64,000 nt of DNA from Actinomycetota bacterium (lineage in GTDB: Bacteria > Actinomycetota > Acidimicrobiia > IMCC26256 > PALSA-610): NCBI GenBank assembly GCA_003134555.1, contig PLBO01000063.1, positions 1 through 64,000 of the forward strand. The letters are read 5' to 3'. Under the pieces are notes generated by a model. The model saw nothing but the letters and a program-made list of their open reading frames with translations. It did no database searches and was not told the origin of the DNA. The position numbers and the translations under genes are program-made. This document shows positions 42,327 to 50,319 of the stretch, in pieces. Each line of letters opens with the position of its first letter. The stretch's first letter is position 1.

Positions 42327-42827
42327 GTGAGGACGGTCAGGCTCGAGGCGCAGCCGGCGACGCGCGCGTCGTTCGCCCCGTTCGGCGCCGTGCCTCCGGA
42401 AGAGGACGACGGCAATCCCACGGCCGACCTCGAGTTCCTCTGGAACGACGGCGCGGTGAACTTCATCGGGCACACGCTCGACGAGCTCGAGGTCGTCGAC
42501 GGATGGCTGCGGTGCGAGCTGCTCAATCGGCACGACACACACACGCAGACCTTGATGCCGATGAGCGGCGACGCCATCGTTGTGGTCGCCCCGGCTGATG
42601 TCGACTTTTCGGAGCCGGCTCACCTCGACACGGTTCGGGCGTTCGCGCTGGCGCGCCACAGCTGTGTACATCTGCACCGCGGCACCTGGCACTGGGGCCC
42701 GTATCCATCGGGTTCGGACTCCGTCCGGATCCTCAACGTGCAGGGCCGGGGCTATGCCCAAGACAACGGGATTGCGTGGCTGGCGCGTGATCACGGCGTG
42801 ATCTACGAGGTCCCCGCTCAAGTCTGA
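42327..42827 (+). CDS. AllA-like ureidoglycolate lyase family protein
   Basis: 166 residues of the ureidoglycolate lyase (AllA) cupin family. Characteristic segments are LMPMSGDAIVVVAPADVD and HLHRGTWHWGPYP, where AllA binds substrate. AllA releases glyoxylate and urea from ureidoglycolate at the end of allantoin breakdown. The divergent hydroxyacid dehydrogenase could reduce the released glyoxylate, so the locus may be a small ureidoglycolate/glyoxylate module; no other allantoin genes lie in the window. GTG 42327 (GGGAG 9 bp upstream) is preferred to TTG 42324. Confidence 0.82.
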   Translation: MRTVRLEAQPATRASFAPFGAVPPEEDDGNPTADLEFLWNDGAVNFIGHTLDELEVVDGWLRCELLNRHDTHTQTLMPMSGDAIVVVAPADVDFSEPAHLDTVRAFALARHSCVHLHRGTWHWGPYPSGSDSVRILNVQGRGYAQDNGIAWLARDHGVIYEVPAQV

Positions 42828-42889
42828 GCCACCGCGCGCTCGATGAAGAGAGTGCGGGAATCGGACCGGGTGGCTCGAGAGGGGAAGCT

Positions 42890-43621
42890 ATGCCGGCAAC
42901 GGTTACCACGATCGACCGGGAGATCGCGCTCGAGGAACGCCGGGTCGGGCTACCGACCGACCGGCCGCTCACCGATGGGGCAATCGCCCGCCGTCGATTG
43001 CAGATCGCAGCCGTACTCGGCGCGAGTGGATTCGTCGCGTTGTTCGCGGTGATCGTCGCGGGCGGGTTGGTGCGTGTGGCTGCCATCCTGCTCGCGCTCT
43101 GGTTCGCGGCGTACGCCGTGGAGAAGGACCATCATCTCCGCCGGCTGGCCGCGTTGCGAGGAGATTCGATGCGCATCACGCTGGCGGTCGCGAACGAGTT
43201 GATGTGCTCGGGCGCGCTCGCCGGCGATCGCGAGTTGCTCGACCTGCGTGACGGCACTGGCCGCGCGGCAGGGCGGCTCGCGGCAGGTCTGGCCGATGTC
43301 GTCCGCGCCGATTGCACGCGCCTGCGGCTGCTCGGACCGTCGGGTGAGGTCCCGGTTGCGGCGGAGCGCGAGCTCACGGCGCGCGGGTCGGTGCCCGACG
43401 ATTCGACCGCCGCGCTCAAGGCCCTACGCAGCCGGACCACGGTTCGCGAAGTGACGCTCGACGGTCGCGGCGTCCTCGTGGTCGCGATGCGGCGCGGCGA
43501 CGAGGTGCTGGCCTTGCTGGAGGCGGTCGCGCCGCGCGGAGATCGCTATCGCCCGGCCGACGTCGCCCAGGCCGACGCCTACGCGCGCGGCGCGGTCGCC
43601 GCTCTCGCCGCACACGGCTAG
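42890..43621 (+). CDS. Membrane protein with C-terminal GAF-like domain
   Basis: 243 residues. A basic N-terminal segment is followed by two adjacent membrane helices (about 38-58 and 62-80) and a C-terminal domain (about 95-243) whose pattern, with LADVVRADCTRLRLLG and a late GVLVVAMRRGDEVLALLEAV, resembles a GAF or similar small-ligand domain. No effector domain or catalytic motif is seen. It may be a membrane-anchored sensor fragment. GAGGGGAAGC precedes the ATG. Confidence 0.72.
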   Translation: MPATVTTIDREIALEERRVGLPTDRPLTDGAIARRRLQIAAVLGASGFVALFAVIVAGGLVRVAAILLALWFAAYAVEKDHHLRRLAALRGDSMRITLAVANELMCSGALAGDRELLDLRDGTGRAAGRLAAGLADVVRADCTRLRLLGPSGEVPVAAERELTARGSVPDDSTAALKALRSRTTVREVTLDGRGVLVVAMRRGDEVLALLEAVAPRGDRYRPADVAQADAYARGAVAALAAHG

Positions 43622-43645
43622 CGAGACCCGTTAGCGTCGCCGCCC

Positions 43646-44434
43646 GTGGGTGAGCTCGACGGGCAGGTCGCGATGATCACCGGTGGTGCGTCGGGCATCG
43701 GACGCGCCACCGCCGTGCGGTTCGCGGCCGAGGGCGCGACCGTGGCCGTCCTCGATCGTGACGGCGAGGCCGCGGCGCGGGTCGCTCAGGAAGTCGGGGG
43801 GAGCGCCCACGCGGTCGACGTGCGCGACGGCGAGGCGCTCGCCGCCGCGCTGCGCGCCGTTGCCGACGCCACCGGCCGGTTCGACGTGCTCTTCAACAAT
43901 GCGGGCACGGGCGACCTGCGTCCGCTGCACACTGTCGACGACAAGTTGTGGCACCGCCTCATCGACGTGAATCTGACGGGGACGTTCAACGGCATGCGTG
44001 CCGCGGTGCCGCTCATGCTGGAGACCGGTCACGGCGCGATCGTCAACAACGCATCGGTTTCGGCTCTCACACCGACCCGCAACGAGGCCGCCTATTCCGC
44101 CGCGAAGGCGGGGGTCATCGCGCTCACCAAGAGCGGGGCGCTCGAGTACGGACCCTCGATCCGGGTGAACTGCGTCGCCCCCGGACACGTCCGCACCCCG
44201 CTCACTGCGGTGTGGGAGCAGTTTCCCGAGGTCTTCGACCCGGTCGCGAGGGCCATCCCGCTGGGGCGCATCGGTCATGCCGACGAGGTCGCCGAGGTGG
44301 TCTTGTTCCTCGCATCGGCTCGGGCGAGCTACGTCACCGGCCAGACCATTGTGGTCGACGGCGGCATCTCGCTCCCCCAGGCCGGTACCGACGCCGCCCT
44401 GACCCAGCTCCTCGAGAAGTTCAGCGGCGCCTGA
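43646..44434 (+). CDS. Short-chain dehydrogenase/reductase
   Basis: 262-residue classical SDR. The cofactor motif TGGASGIG is at about 12-19, NNAG at about 88-91, the catalytic Ser in NNASVS and the YSAAK catalytic pair at about 153-157, with the usual VDGGIS C-terminal region. Charged residues after the second strand (VLDRDG) suggest NAD over NADP. The substrate is not evident. GTG start, 24 bp after the membrane-protein gene. It ends in a long hairpin (see terminator). Confidence 0.93.
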   Translation: MGELDGQVAMITGGASGIGRATAVRFAAEGATVAVLDRDGEAAARVAQEVGGSAHAVDVRDGEALAAALRAVADATGRFDVLFNNAGTGDLRPLHTVDDKLWHRLIDVNLTGTFNGMRAAVPLMLETGHGAIVNNASVSALTPTRNEAAYSAAKAGVIALTKSGALEYGPSIRVNCVAPGHVRTPLTAVWEQFPEVFDPVARAIPLGRIGHADEVAEVVLFLASARASYVTGQTIVVDGGISLPQAGTDAALTQLLEKFSGA

Positions 44435-44436
44435 CT

Positions 44437-44469
44437 GTCTCGAGGAATCTTCCGAAGAATCGTCGAGAC
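44437..44469 (+). terminator. Hairpin after the SDR gene
   Basis: GTCTCGA ... TCGAGAC forms a 7-bp perfect outer stem; inside it TCTT..AAGA pairs further. It begins 2 bp after the SDR stop. No U-run follows, but position and stability fit an actinobacterial terminator. Confidence 0.45.
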
Positions 44470-44521
44470 GGAGATTCTGCGGGCGCTCAGCGCTGGCGGT
44501 GATCGTGCCGATTGGGATGTC

Positions 44522-44968
44522 GTGTTCGATCCGGAGCGCGACGAAGACCATGACGCCCGTCCCTACTACCTGCGGCTGCTCGCCGTCCTCGTGGTCTCGG
44601 CCGCGGGATGCCTTGCGCTGCTGCCGTCGGTCACCGGCTTTTCGTCCGGGGTCGACCACGAGAAGGGTTGCCTCGCGCTCGTCGACGGATGGCACGGCGA
44701 CCGGGGCCTGAGTGCGGAGGAGAAGGCCGCACAAAGCGAGTTCATGGGCCCGAACCCGTCGGCCCGCCAGCTCGAGCTCCTCAAGAGTGCGGAGCCGTAC
44801 CTCGAATGGAGGAGCGGACCCGGAGCTTGCGTGCCCGAGAGCCGCCACCGGCTGATCCTCTCCGCGCTCGGCCTCGGCGGGCTCGCGGCGGTCGTCGGCG
44901 GGGCACTCGTCGTGCGCCGGACGCGAACCAGCCTGCGTCGTGCACCCGCGGTCGCTGCGGGAACCTGA
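44522..44968 (+). CDS. Hypothetical two-helix membrane protein
   Basis: 148 residues, not recognised. An acidic N-terminus leads into membrane helix 1 (about 21-40), an extracytoplasmic loop with two Cys (residues about 50 and 103) able to form a disulfide, and helix 2 near 113-133 before a basic end. The pattern suggests a small membrane protein with a disulfide-closed outer loop. The GTG start has only a weak ribosome site. Confidence 0.6.
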   Translation: MFDPERDEDHDARPYYLRLLAVLVVSAAGCLALLPSVTGFSSGVDHEKGCLALVDGWHGDRGLSAEEKAAQSEFMGPNPSARQLELLKSAEPYLEWRSGPGACVPESRHRLILSALGLGGLAAVVGGALVVRRTRTSLRRAPAVAAGT

Positions 44969-44993
44969 CGCAGGCTCGGTTCGGGAAAAGCTC

Positions 44994-45947
44994 TTAGACG
45001 GCTTCGAGGAGCTCGCGGGCGCCGACGTCGGCGGACGGGTGCCGCAGCTTCGACATCGCCCGGGCCTCGATCTGACGGATGCGCTCGCGGGTGAGGCCGA
45101 AGTGCTCGGCCACCTCCTCGAGCGTGCGCTCGCCGCCACCGTCGAGGCCGAAGCGCAGGGTGAGAATCGTGCGCTCCCGCTCGTCGAGCACCGAAAGCAC
45201 CTTTGCCACCTCGCCCGGCAACAGGCTCGTCGCCGCGTGCTCGAACGGTGCGACCGCGTTGCGGTCCTCGACGAAGTCGCCGAGCTCGGCGTCGCCGTCG
45301 TCGCGGACGGGCTCGTCGAGCGAGACGGTGTCGACCGCGTACCGCAGCACTTCGACGACCTTCTCGAGCGGCAGCTCGGCTTCACGAGCCAGCTCGGCGA
45401 GCGTCGGCGTGCGGCCGAGCGAACCTTCGAGCTGGGCGCGGAGCTTGAGCAGTGCCGTGAGCATGTCGCCCGCGTGTACCGGGAGCCGGATGACGCGTGC
45501 CGAGTTGGCGATGCCGCGCTGGATCGCCTGGCGGATCCACCACGTCGCGTACGTCGAGAACTTGAAGCCCTTGCGCCAGTCGAACTTGTCGACGGCGTGG
45601 ATCAGGCCGAGGTTGCCCTCCTGCACGATGTCGAGCAGCGGGAGACCCGAGCTCTGGTACTTCTTCGCGATCGACACGACGAGCCGCAGGTTCGAGTTGA
45701 CGAACTGGCGGTGTGCTTCCTCGCCCTGACGGACTTCGCGCCGGAGATGGCGCCGCTGGGTGGGCGTGAGCTTCTTCGCGGCGTCGAGACGCTCGCGCGC
45801 CGCGGTGCCGGCTTCGATCGCCTGGGCGAGCCGGCCTTCGTCGTCCTTTGTAAGGAGGTTGTGGCGACCTACGTCCTCGAGATAGAGGCGGACGAGGTCT
45901 TCGTAGTCGCGGTCTTCGCGCCGGGCCTTCATGTGCTTGACGGCCAT
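44994..45947 (-). CDS. Group 1/2 RNA polymerase sigma-70 factor (SigB/HrdB-like)
   Basis: 317 residues. Region 1.2 reads LVRLYLEDVGRHNLL; region 2 contains VNSNLRLVVSIAKKYQ and LDIVQEGNLGLIHAVDKFDW; regions 3 and 4 include RTLEEVAEHFGLTRERIRQI with recognition helix RERIRQIEARAMSKL. There is no long region 1.1, so this resembles the mycobacterial SigB-type principal-like factor rather than full RpoD/SigA. It would recognise -35/-10 promoters of ordinary type. The ATG at 45947 gives MAVKHMKARR. A canonical promoter lies about 220 bp upstream, giving an unusually long leader. Confidence 0.95.
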   Translation of the reverse strand: MAVKHMKARREDRDYEDLVRLYLEDVGRHNLLTKDDEGRLAQAIEAGTAARERLDAAKKLTPTQRRHLRREVRQGEEAHRQFVNSNLRLVVSIAKKYQSSGLPLLDIVQEGNLGLIHAVDKFDWRKGFKFSTYATWWIRQAIQRGIANSARVIRLPVHAGDMLTALLKLRAQLEGSLGRTPTLAELAREAELPLEKVVEVLRYAVDTVSLDEPVRDDGDAELGDFVEDRNAVAPFEHAATSLLPGEVAKVLSVLDERERTILTLRFGLDGGGERTLEEVAEHFGLTRERIRQIEARAMSKLRHPSADVGARELLEAV

Positions 45948-46170
45948 TTCTTCACTTTCGGAGTCGAAGGGAACTGGGCTTCGCGGTTGGTCAGTCTTGC
46001 ATTCAGTATCGGCTGCATGCCGGGTCAGGGGGAGTATCTGGGCCTCGGGCGTGCACCTGGGGCGGCGGACGTGCATCTGCTGCAACGCTCGCCAACCGGG
46101 AGGTTGTTCCTCGAAGCTGGCATACGACTGGGGGGAAATTCCGGGTGCCGTTGGCGAATGCCGGTCCTCA

Positions 46171-46199
46171 ATCATATCCGAGGTAGGCGGGGATCTCAA
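46171..46199 (-). promoter_or_regulatory. Consensus sigma-70 promoter upstream of the sigma factor gene
   Basis: On the minus strand TTGAGA (46199-46194) is followed by exactly 17 bp and then TATGAT (46176-46171), near the TTGACA-N17-TATAAT consensus and exceptional in this GC-rich sequence. Transcription would start near 46164, giving a leader of about 215 nt before the ATG at 45947. Confidence 0.75.
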
Positions 46200-46283
46200 G
46201 CTGTAATATTGGGTCTGACCAGGCCAAACGCGGCGGCGCCGCCTTTGTCGTCCTACCCGGGCCGCCCGGGTTCAACCGGATGG

Positions 46284-47654
46284 TCAAGCCGGTCCGAGCC
46301 AGATCTGGATCGCTCCGTACGCCCGCCAGGGTCGCCAGGCCTCGGCCCGGGCGGACGGGTTGTCGCCGAGTGCACGTCGCAATCCCAGATCGGACGCCGG
46401 GAACGCGTCGCGCTCGCCGCAGGCCCGCATGGCGACGTATTGCGCGGTCCAGGGCCCGAAGCCGGGGAGGGTCTGGAGCTCCGCCACCGTGTGGTCGAGG
46501 TCGCGGGCGCGGTCCAGCTCGAGGTCGCCCGCCGCGACCGATCGAGCCAACGCGTTGACGGCGCCCGCTCGCGCCCGGGTGAGCCCGACATCCGTGAGGT
46601 CGGCGCGGGCCAGCGACGCGGCGTCGGGGAAAAGATGAGTGAGACCGAGCGCGGCGATGCCGGGAACCGGGCATCCGTAGCGCTCGACGAGGCGTCCGGC
46701 CAACTTGGTCGCGGCGCCCACCGACACCTGTTGGCCGAGGACGGCTCGCACGCTCACCTCGAACGGGTCGATCGCGCCGGGCACCCGGACGCCGCGCCGG
46801 GCGCGCACCAGTGGCCTCAGGGTGCGGTCCCGCGCGAGCGCGGTGTCGATCACGGCCGGATCGGCGTCGAGGTCGAAGAGCCGGCGCACGCTCGTGAGGA
46901 GGTGCACCAGGCCGTCGAAGGCCGGGAGGTGGAGGCGCAGCCGCAGTGCCGCGCGCGCGGGCTCGTCCCACACTTCGATGACGCCGGGCGCGTCGCCCAG
47001 CGCGACGACGCGCCGGTAGATGCCGCCTTCGAGGTCGATCGTCTCGACGCCGGGGATCGCGCGGGGCGCGAGGAAGGAGAGCATCGCCGGCCATGCGAGA
47101 GGCGGCCGGTAGGGCACGCGCAGCTCGAGGCCGCCGTCGGCCACCAATCGATCCGGTGCGTGCCGGCGCGCCCGAAGCTCCTGCGGGGTGAACCGGAAGA
47201 CGTCCTTCATCACCCGGTTGAACTGACGGACGCTGTTGAACCCCGCCGCGGCGCTGACGTGCGCGAGCGGGAGATCGGTGTCGTCGAGCAGACGCCGGGC
47301 GAAATGGGCCCGCCGGCTGCGCGCGACCTCGGCCGGCGTCGCGCCGACGTGGACGTCGAACAGGCGGCGGAGATGGCGGGCGCTCACGCCCAGACGCGCC
47401 GCGAGCGCGTCCTCGGTGGCGTCGTCGAGCGCGCCGTTGGCGATCGAACGCAGGGCCCGGCACACGAGCTCGGGCGCGTCGACCCATCCGGGTGCAGGCT
47501 CGCGGTCGGGGCGGCACCGCAGGCACGGGCGAAAGCCGGCGGCTTCGGCCGCGGCGGCGAACGTGTACGGCCGGGTGTTGCGCTGCAGCGGCGCGCCGCT
47601 GCACCCCGGCCGGCAGTAGATGCCAGTGGTGACGACTCCGGTGAACGCGTCCAT
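46284..47654 (-). CDS. Ada-type sensor fused to AlkA DNA glycosylase
   Basis: 456-residue fusion for alkylation damage. The N-terminal Ada zinc domain has IYCRPGCSG and LRCRPD (four Cys; one is the methyl acceptor in Ada), followed by an AraC HTH pair (about 85-165, with VSARHLRRLFD) and a C-terminal HhH-GPD glycosylase (about 175-456) with LPGFGPWTAQYVAMRA and catalytic Asp422 in FPASDLGL. It lacks the usual first ~15 Ada residues (a DxxRCY-like segment). A methylated-phosphotriester repair event would convert it into an activator. It is divergent from ogt across a long inverted repeat. Confidence 0.93.
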   Translation of the reverse strand: MDAFTGVVTTGIYCRPGCSGAPLQRNTRPYTFAAAAEAAGFRPCLRCRPDREPAPGWVDAPELVCRALRSIANGALDDATEDALAARLGVSARHLRRLFDVHVGATPAEVARSRRAHFARRLLDDTDLPLAHVSAAAGFNSVRQFNRVMKDVFRFTPQELRARRHAPDRLVADGGLELRVPYRPPLAWPAMLSFLAPRAIPGVETIDLEGGIYRRVVALGDAPGVIEVWDEPARAALRLRLHLPAFDGLVHLLTSVRRLFDLDADPAVIDTALARDRTLRPLVRARRGVRVPGAIDPFEVSVRAVLGQQVSVGAATKLAGRLVERYGCPVPGIAALGLTHLFPDAASLARADLTDVGLTRARAGAVNALARSVAAGDLELDRARDLDHTVAELQTLPGFGPWTAQYVAMRACGERDAFPASDLGLRRALGDNPSARAEAWRPWRAYGAIQIWLGPA

Positions 47655-47682
47655 TCCACCGTTCTATGTCATCGCGATGGAC

Positions 47683-47715
47683 GGATCCGGACACGGCTCG
47701 GTCCTGTCCGGATCC
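47683..47715. promoter_or_regulatory. 11-bp perfect inverted repeat between ada-alkA and ogt
   Basis: GGATCCGGACA, 11-bp spacer, TGTCCGGATCC, fully symmetric, in the 90-bp divergent promoter. It is the obvious binding site for a dimeric regulator of both alkylation-repair genes; the AraC-type domain of the Ada-AlkA protein is the likely binder (inference). Confidence 0.65.
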
Positions 47716-47744
47716 GGCGAGCCATATGGGCGTACAACATACGC

Positions 47745-48239
47745 ATGACGATTGATCTCGCAGTGGTCCGGTTCGCACTCGGCTCGTTTCGCGCAACGGT
47801 CGACGACGGTGTGGTGCGGGGCGCGACGTTCGATCCGACGCCGCAACCGGTGCAGCGTGACCGGTTCGGTGTGCACGACGTGTTGGAGGCCTATTTCGCG
47901 GGCGACGTCGAGGCCATCGACACCTTGATGGTCGTGACGCGGGGCACGCCGTTCCAACAGGAGGTGTGGCGTCGGCTGCGGGAGATCCCGGTGGGCTCGA
48001 CGATCTCGTACGGCGAGCTGGCGCGGCGCGTCGGACGGCCGAAGGCGCAACGAGCGGTGGGGATGGCGAACGCTTCGAATCCCGTCGCCTTGATCGTGCC
48101 GTGCCACCGCGTGATCCGCACCGGCGGCGCGCTCGGCGGCTACGCGTTCGGCCTCGACTACAAGCGCTGGCTGCTCGCGCACGAGGCGAAGGAGCCGCCG
48201 CTGCTCGAAGGGTCGCTTCGTCAGACCGTGATCGCGTAG
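47745..48239 (+). CDS. ogt: Methylated-DNA--protein-cysteine methyltransferase
   Basis: 164-residue suicide repair protein removing methyl from O6-methylguanine. The acceptor Cys120 is in LIVPCHRVIRTGGALGGY, and the DNA-binding HTH with the arginine finger lies in ISYGELARRVGRPKAQRAVG. Length and the N-terminal beta-rich domain are typical. ATG 47745 was chosen from family length. Together with the divergent Ada-AlkA gene it forms a complete small adaptive-response locus (O6-meG and 3-meA repair). Confidence 0.94.
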   Translation: MTIDLAVVRFALGSFRATVDDGVVRGATFDPTPQPVQRDRFGVHDVLEAYFAGDVEAIDTLMVVTRGTPFQQEVWRRLREIPVGSTISYGELARRVGRPKAQRAVGMANASNPVALIVPCHRVIRTGGALGGYAFGLDYKRWLLAHEAKEPPLLEGSLRQTVIA

Positions 48240-48287
48240 GCCGACCACCTGCCGCGGCCGCCCGCGGGTCCGGTAGGTTCGCACGTG

Positions 48288-49577
48288 ATGGCGGCGCCGA
48301 ATCGACCGCGCGCGGCAGCCCCGGTGACGTTTCGCTGCCATGGGCATCCGCAAATCTCGGGGAGCCACACCAAGACCATCGAGCTCACGCGCGACGCCGA
48401 CGTGACCGGCCGCGCCACATGCGTGCTGGGGGTTCGCAGTGAGCACGACGATCGGGAGCTCGGGCGCCTGCGCGGCGACGTGGAGATCACGCTCGACTGT
48501 GCGGGTGTGCGCGACACCTTCACCGCCACGATGAGCGCCTTCTTTCTCGGCGACGACGCGCTCGTGTTCCGGCGCGGCCCGGGCCTGCGCGGTCGCACGT
48601 TCGCGTACGACGCGAACAAGAGCGCGGCCGACATAGACCGGAAGCTCGTCGGCGCCGTAGGCGATCCCACTGCTGAGTTGCAGGTGACGATTCGCGAGCT
48701 GGGCAGTGGCGACCGGCGCGGCGCGCTCTTCGTGGTGTCGGTCCCGATCGGCAACGACGACGACTTGTCGCCGCGTGCCCGTCGGGTGCTCGAAGCTGCC
48801 GACCTCGTCCTCGCGGAGGACACGCGTCGTTTCCGCGACCTGGCACAGCGGACCGGATTGCACGTCGACGGACGAGTGCTCAGCTATCACGACCACAACG
48901 AGGCGGAGCGCGCGAGCGAGGTGCTCGGCCAGCTCGAGCGCGGCGCGAGGGTCGCGCTGGTCAGCGACGCGGGCACACCGCTGTGCAGCGACCCCGGTTA
49001 CGTCGTCGTCAACCGTGCAGTCGACGCGGGCTTCGCGGTGAGCCCGGTGCCGGGTCCGTCGTCGCTGCTCGCAGTGCTGAGCGCGTCGGGGCTCGCAGTC
49101 GATCGTTTCACCTACGCCGGTTTCCTCCCTCGACGTTCGGCGGCGCGCCAGGCCGAGCTCCGTCGTCTCACCGAGCGCGGTGACGCGTTCGTCGTGCACG
49201 AGGCGCCCCGGCGGGTCGGCGGGTTGCTCGCCGACCTCGCGGCGGTCGGCCCGGAGTGGGAGGTGTGCATCGGTCGCGAGGTGACGAAGGTATTCGAGGA
49301 GTTCCGGCGCGGCACCGCGGCCGACCTCGTGGCCGAGTTGTCGGACGCCGACGACGCGCGGGGCGAGTTCACGATCGTCGTCGCGCCGCCCCAGGGGGTT
49401 CGAGGAGAGACGAGCGAGATCGACGCAGCCGCGGATGACCAACTCGATCGGCTCGTGCGCGCGCTGCTCGGCCAGGGTGTGACTCCCAAGACGCTCGCGA
49501 AGGCGCTGTCGGAGCTTCCCGGAATGAGCCACAAGCAGGCGTACGAGCGCGTGCTCGCGATTGCGAAGCGCGGATGA
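48288..49577 (+). CDS. rsmI: DUF371-like domain fused to RsmI 16S rRNA (C1402 2'-O) methyltransferase
   Basis: 429 residues, about 145 longer than normal RsmI. Residues 1-140 match DUF371, a family best known in archaea: VTFRCHGHPQISGSHTKTIE, DADVTGRATCVLGVRSEHDD, and near the end FAYDANKSAADIDRKLVGAV. From about residue 150 the RsmI/YraL fold begins: GALFVVSVPIGNDDDLS, LAEDTRRF, SDAGTPLCSDPGY and SPVPGPSSLLA, the SAM-binding and catalytic signatures. RsmI methylates the ribose of C1402 in helix 44. The ATG at 48288 (or GTG 48285) starts the fusion; no stop or gap separates the parts. Its stop overlaps the next methyltransferase start by 4 bp. Confidence 0.9.
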   Translation: MAAPNRPRAAAPVTFRCHGHPQISGSHTKTIELTRDADVTGRATCVLGVRSEHDDRELGRLRGDVEITLDCAGVRDTFTATMSAFFLGDDALVFRRGPGLRGRTFAYDANKSAADIDRKLVGAVGDPTAELQVTIRELGSGDRRGALFVVSVPIGNDDDLSPRARRVLEAADLVLAEDTRRFRDLAQRTGLHVDGRVLSYHDHNEAERASEVLGQLERGARVALVSDAGTPLCSDPGYVVVNRAVDAGFAVSPVPGPSSLLAVLSASGLAVDRFTYAGFLPRRSAARQAELRRLTERGDAFVVHEAPRRVGGLLADLAAVGPEWEVCIGREVTKVFEEFRRGTAADLVAELSDADDARGEFTIVVAPPQGVRGETSEIDAAADDQLDRLVRALLGQGVTPKTLAKALSELPGMSHKQAYERVLAIAKRG

Positions 49578-50239
49578 CACTGACCCGCGTCGTCGGCAAG
49601 GGCCGGACCTCCGAGATGCCGGCATCCGAGCTCGACGCGCTGCGCGGCGCGTACGTCAAGTGCGCGGTCGACGTCGGTACCGGCGACGCGCGCTTCGCGT
49701 ACCACCTCGCGTCGGAGCGTCCGGACTGGTTGGTGTTGGGACTCGACGCCCTCGACGAGCCGCTGGGTGAGATCGCGTACCGGGCCGCGCGCAAGGCGGC
49801 GCGCGGTGGCCGCCCCAATCTTGTGTTGCTGCGCGCCGCGATCGAAGCCTTGCCCGGCGAGCTCGCGCGCATCGCGGACGAGGTCGACGTGTTGTTGCCC
49901 TGGGGCGCCTTGCTCGAGGGCATCGTTCGCGCGCGTCCCCACGTGGTCGGCGGGATCGCGGCGCTCGCCCGGCCGGGGGCGCTCGTGCAGGTCACGCTCA
50001 ACGGCGAGATCTGGCTCGATTCGACGCCGGCGCGCTACGCGGACCTTCCGGTGCCGACGCTGGAGTACGTCGCCGAGGCGATCGAACCGGAGTTCCGCCG
50101 TAGCGGCATCGATCTCGGCCCGGCGCGCTATCTGACCGCCGCCGAGGCCAAGGGGCTGCCGACCACTTGGGCGCGCCGGTTGGGTCACGGCCGGTCCCAT
50201 CCGAGGTTCGTGCACTTCGAGGGCGTGCGCCGGGGTTGA
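49574..50239 (+). CDS. KamB/NpmA-like 16S rRNA (adenine1408-N1) methyltransferase
   Basis: 221 residues. It aligns by eye with NpmA/KamB: SAM motif AVDVGTGDARFAY (Asp33), Asp59 in LGLDALDEP, Trp110 in LLPWGALLEG and Trp199 in TTWARRLGHGR, which match NpmA Trp107 and Trp197 that clamp A1408, plus the basic RRLGHGRSH end. In producers and resistant bacteria these enzymes methylate A1408 in helix 44 and block kanamycin/apramycin-type drugs. Here the ATG lies inside the rsmI stop (ATGA), so the two enzymes for the same rRNA region are translated together. It could be intrinsic resistance or a housekeeping modification; sequence alone cannot decide. Confidence 0.85.
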   Translation: MTLTRVVGKGRTSEMPASELDALRGAYVKCAVDVGTGDARFAYHLASERPDWLVLGLDALDEPLGEIAYRAARKAARGGRPNLVLLRAAIEALPGELARIADEVDVLLPWGALLEGIVRARPHVVGGIAALARPGALVQVTLNGEIWLDSTPARYADLPVPTLEYVAEAIEPEFRRSGIDLGPARYLTAAEAKGLPTTWARRLGHGRSHPRFVHFEGVRRG

Positions 50240-50319
50240 CGGCGGCGGCCAGGGTCACGCTGCGCGTTACTTCGACCCCGGTTCGTCGTCAGAGTTCAGG
50301 CGCGCGAGGCTATCCAGCC

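Noticed and set aside
46200-46283. GGCGGCGCCGCC palindrome as terminator of ada-alkA
   Set aside because: The 12-bp self-complementary run has no loop and no U-tract, so a stable terminator is doubtful; similar GC-rich runs occur by chance here.
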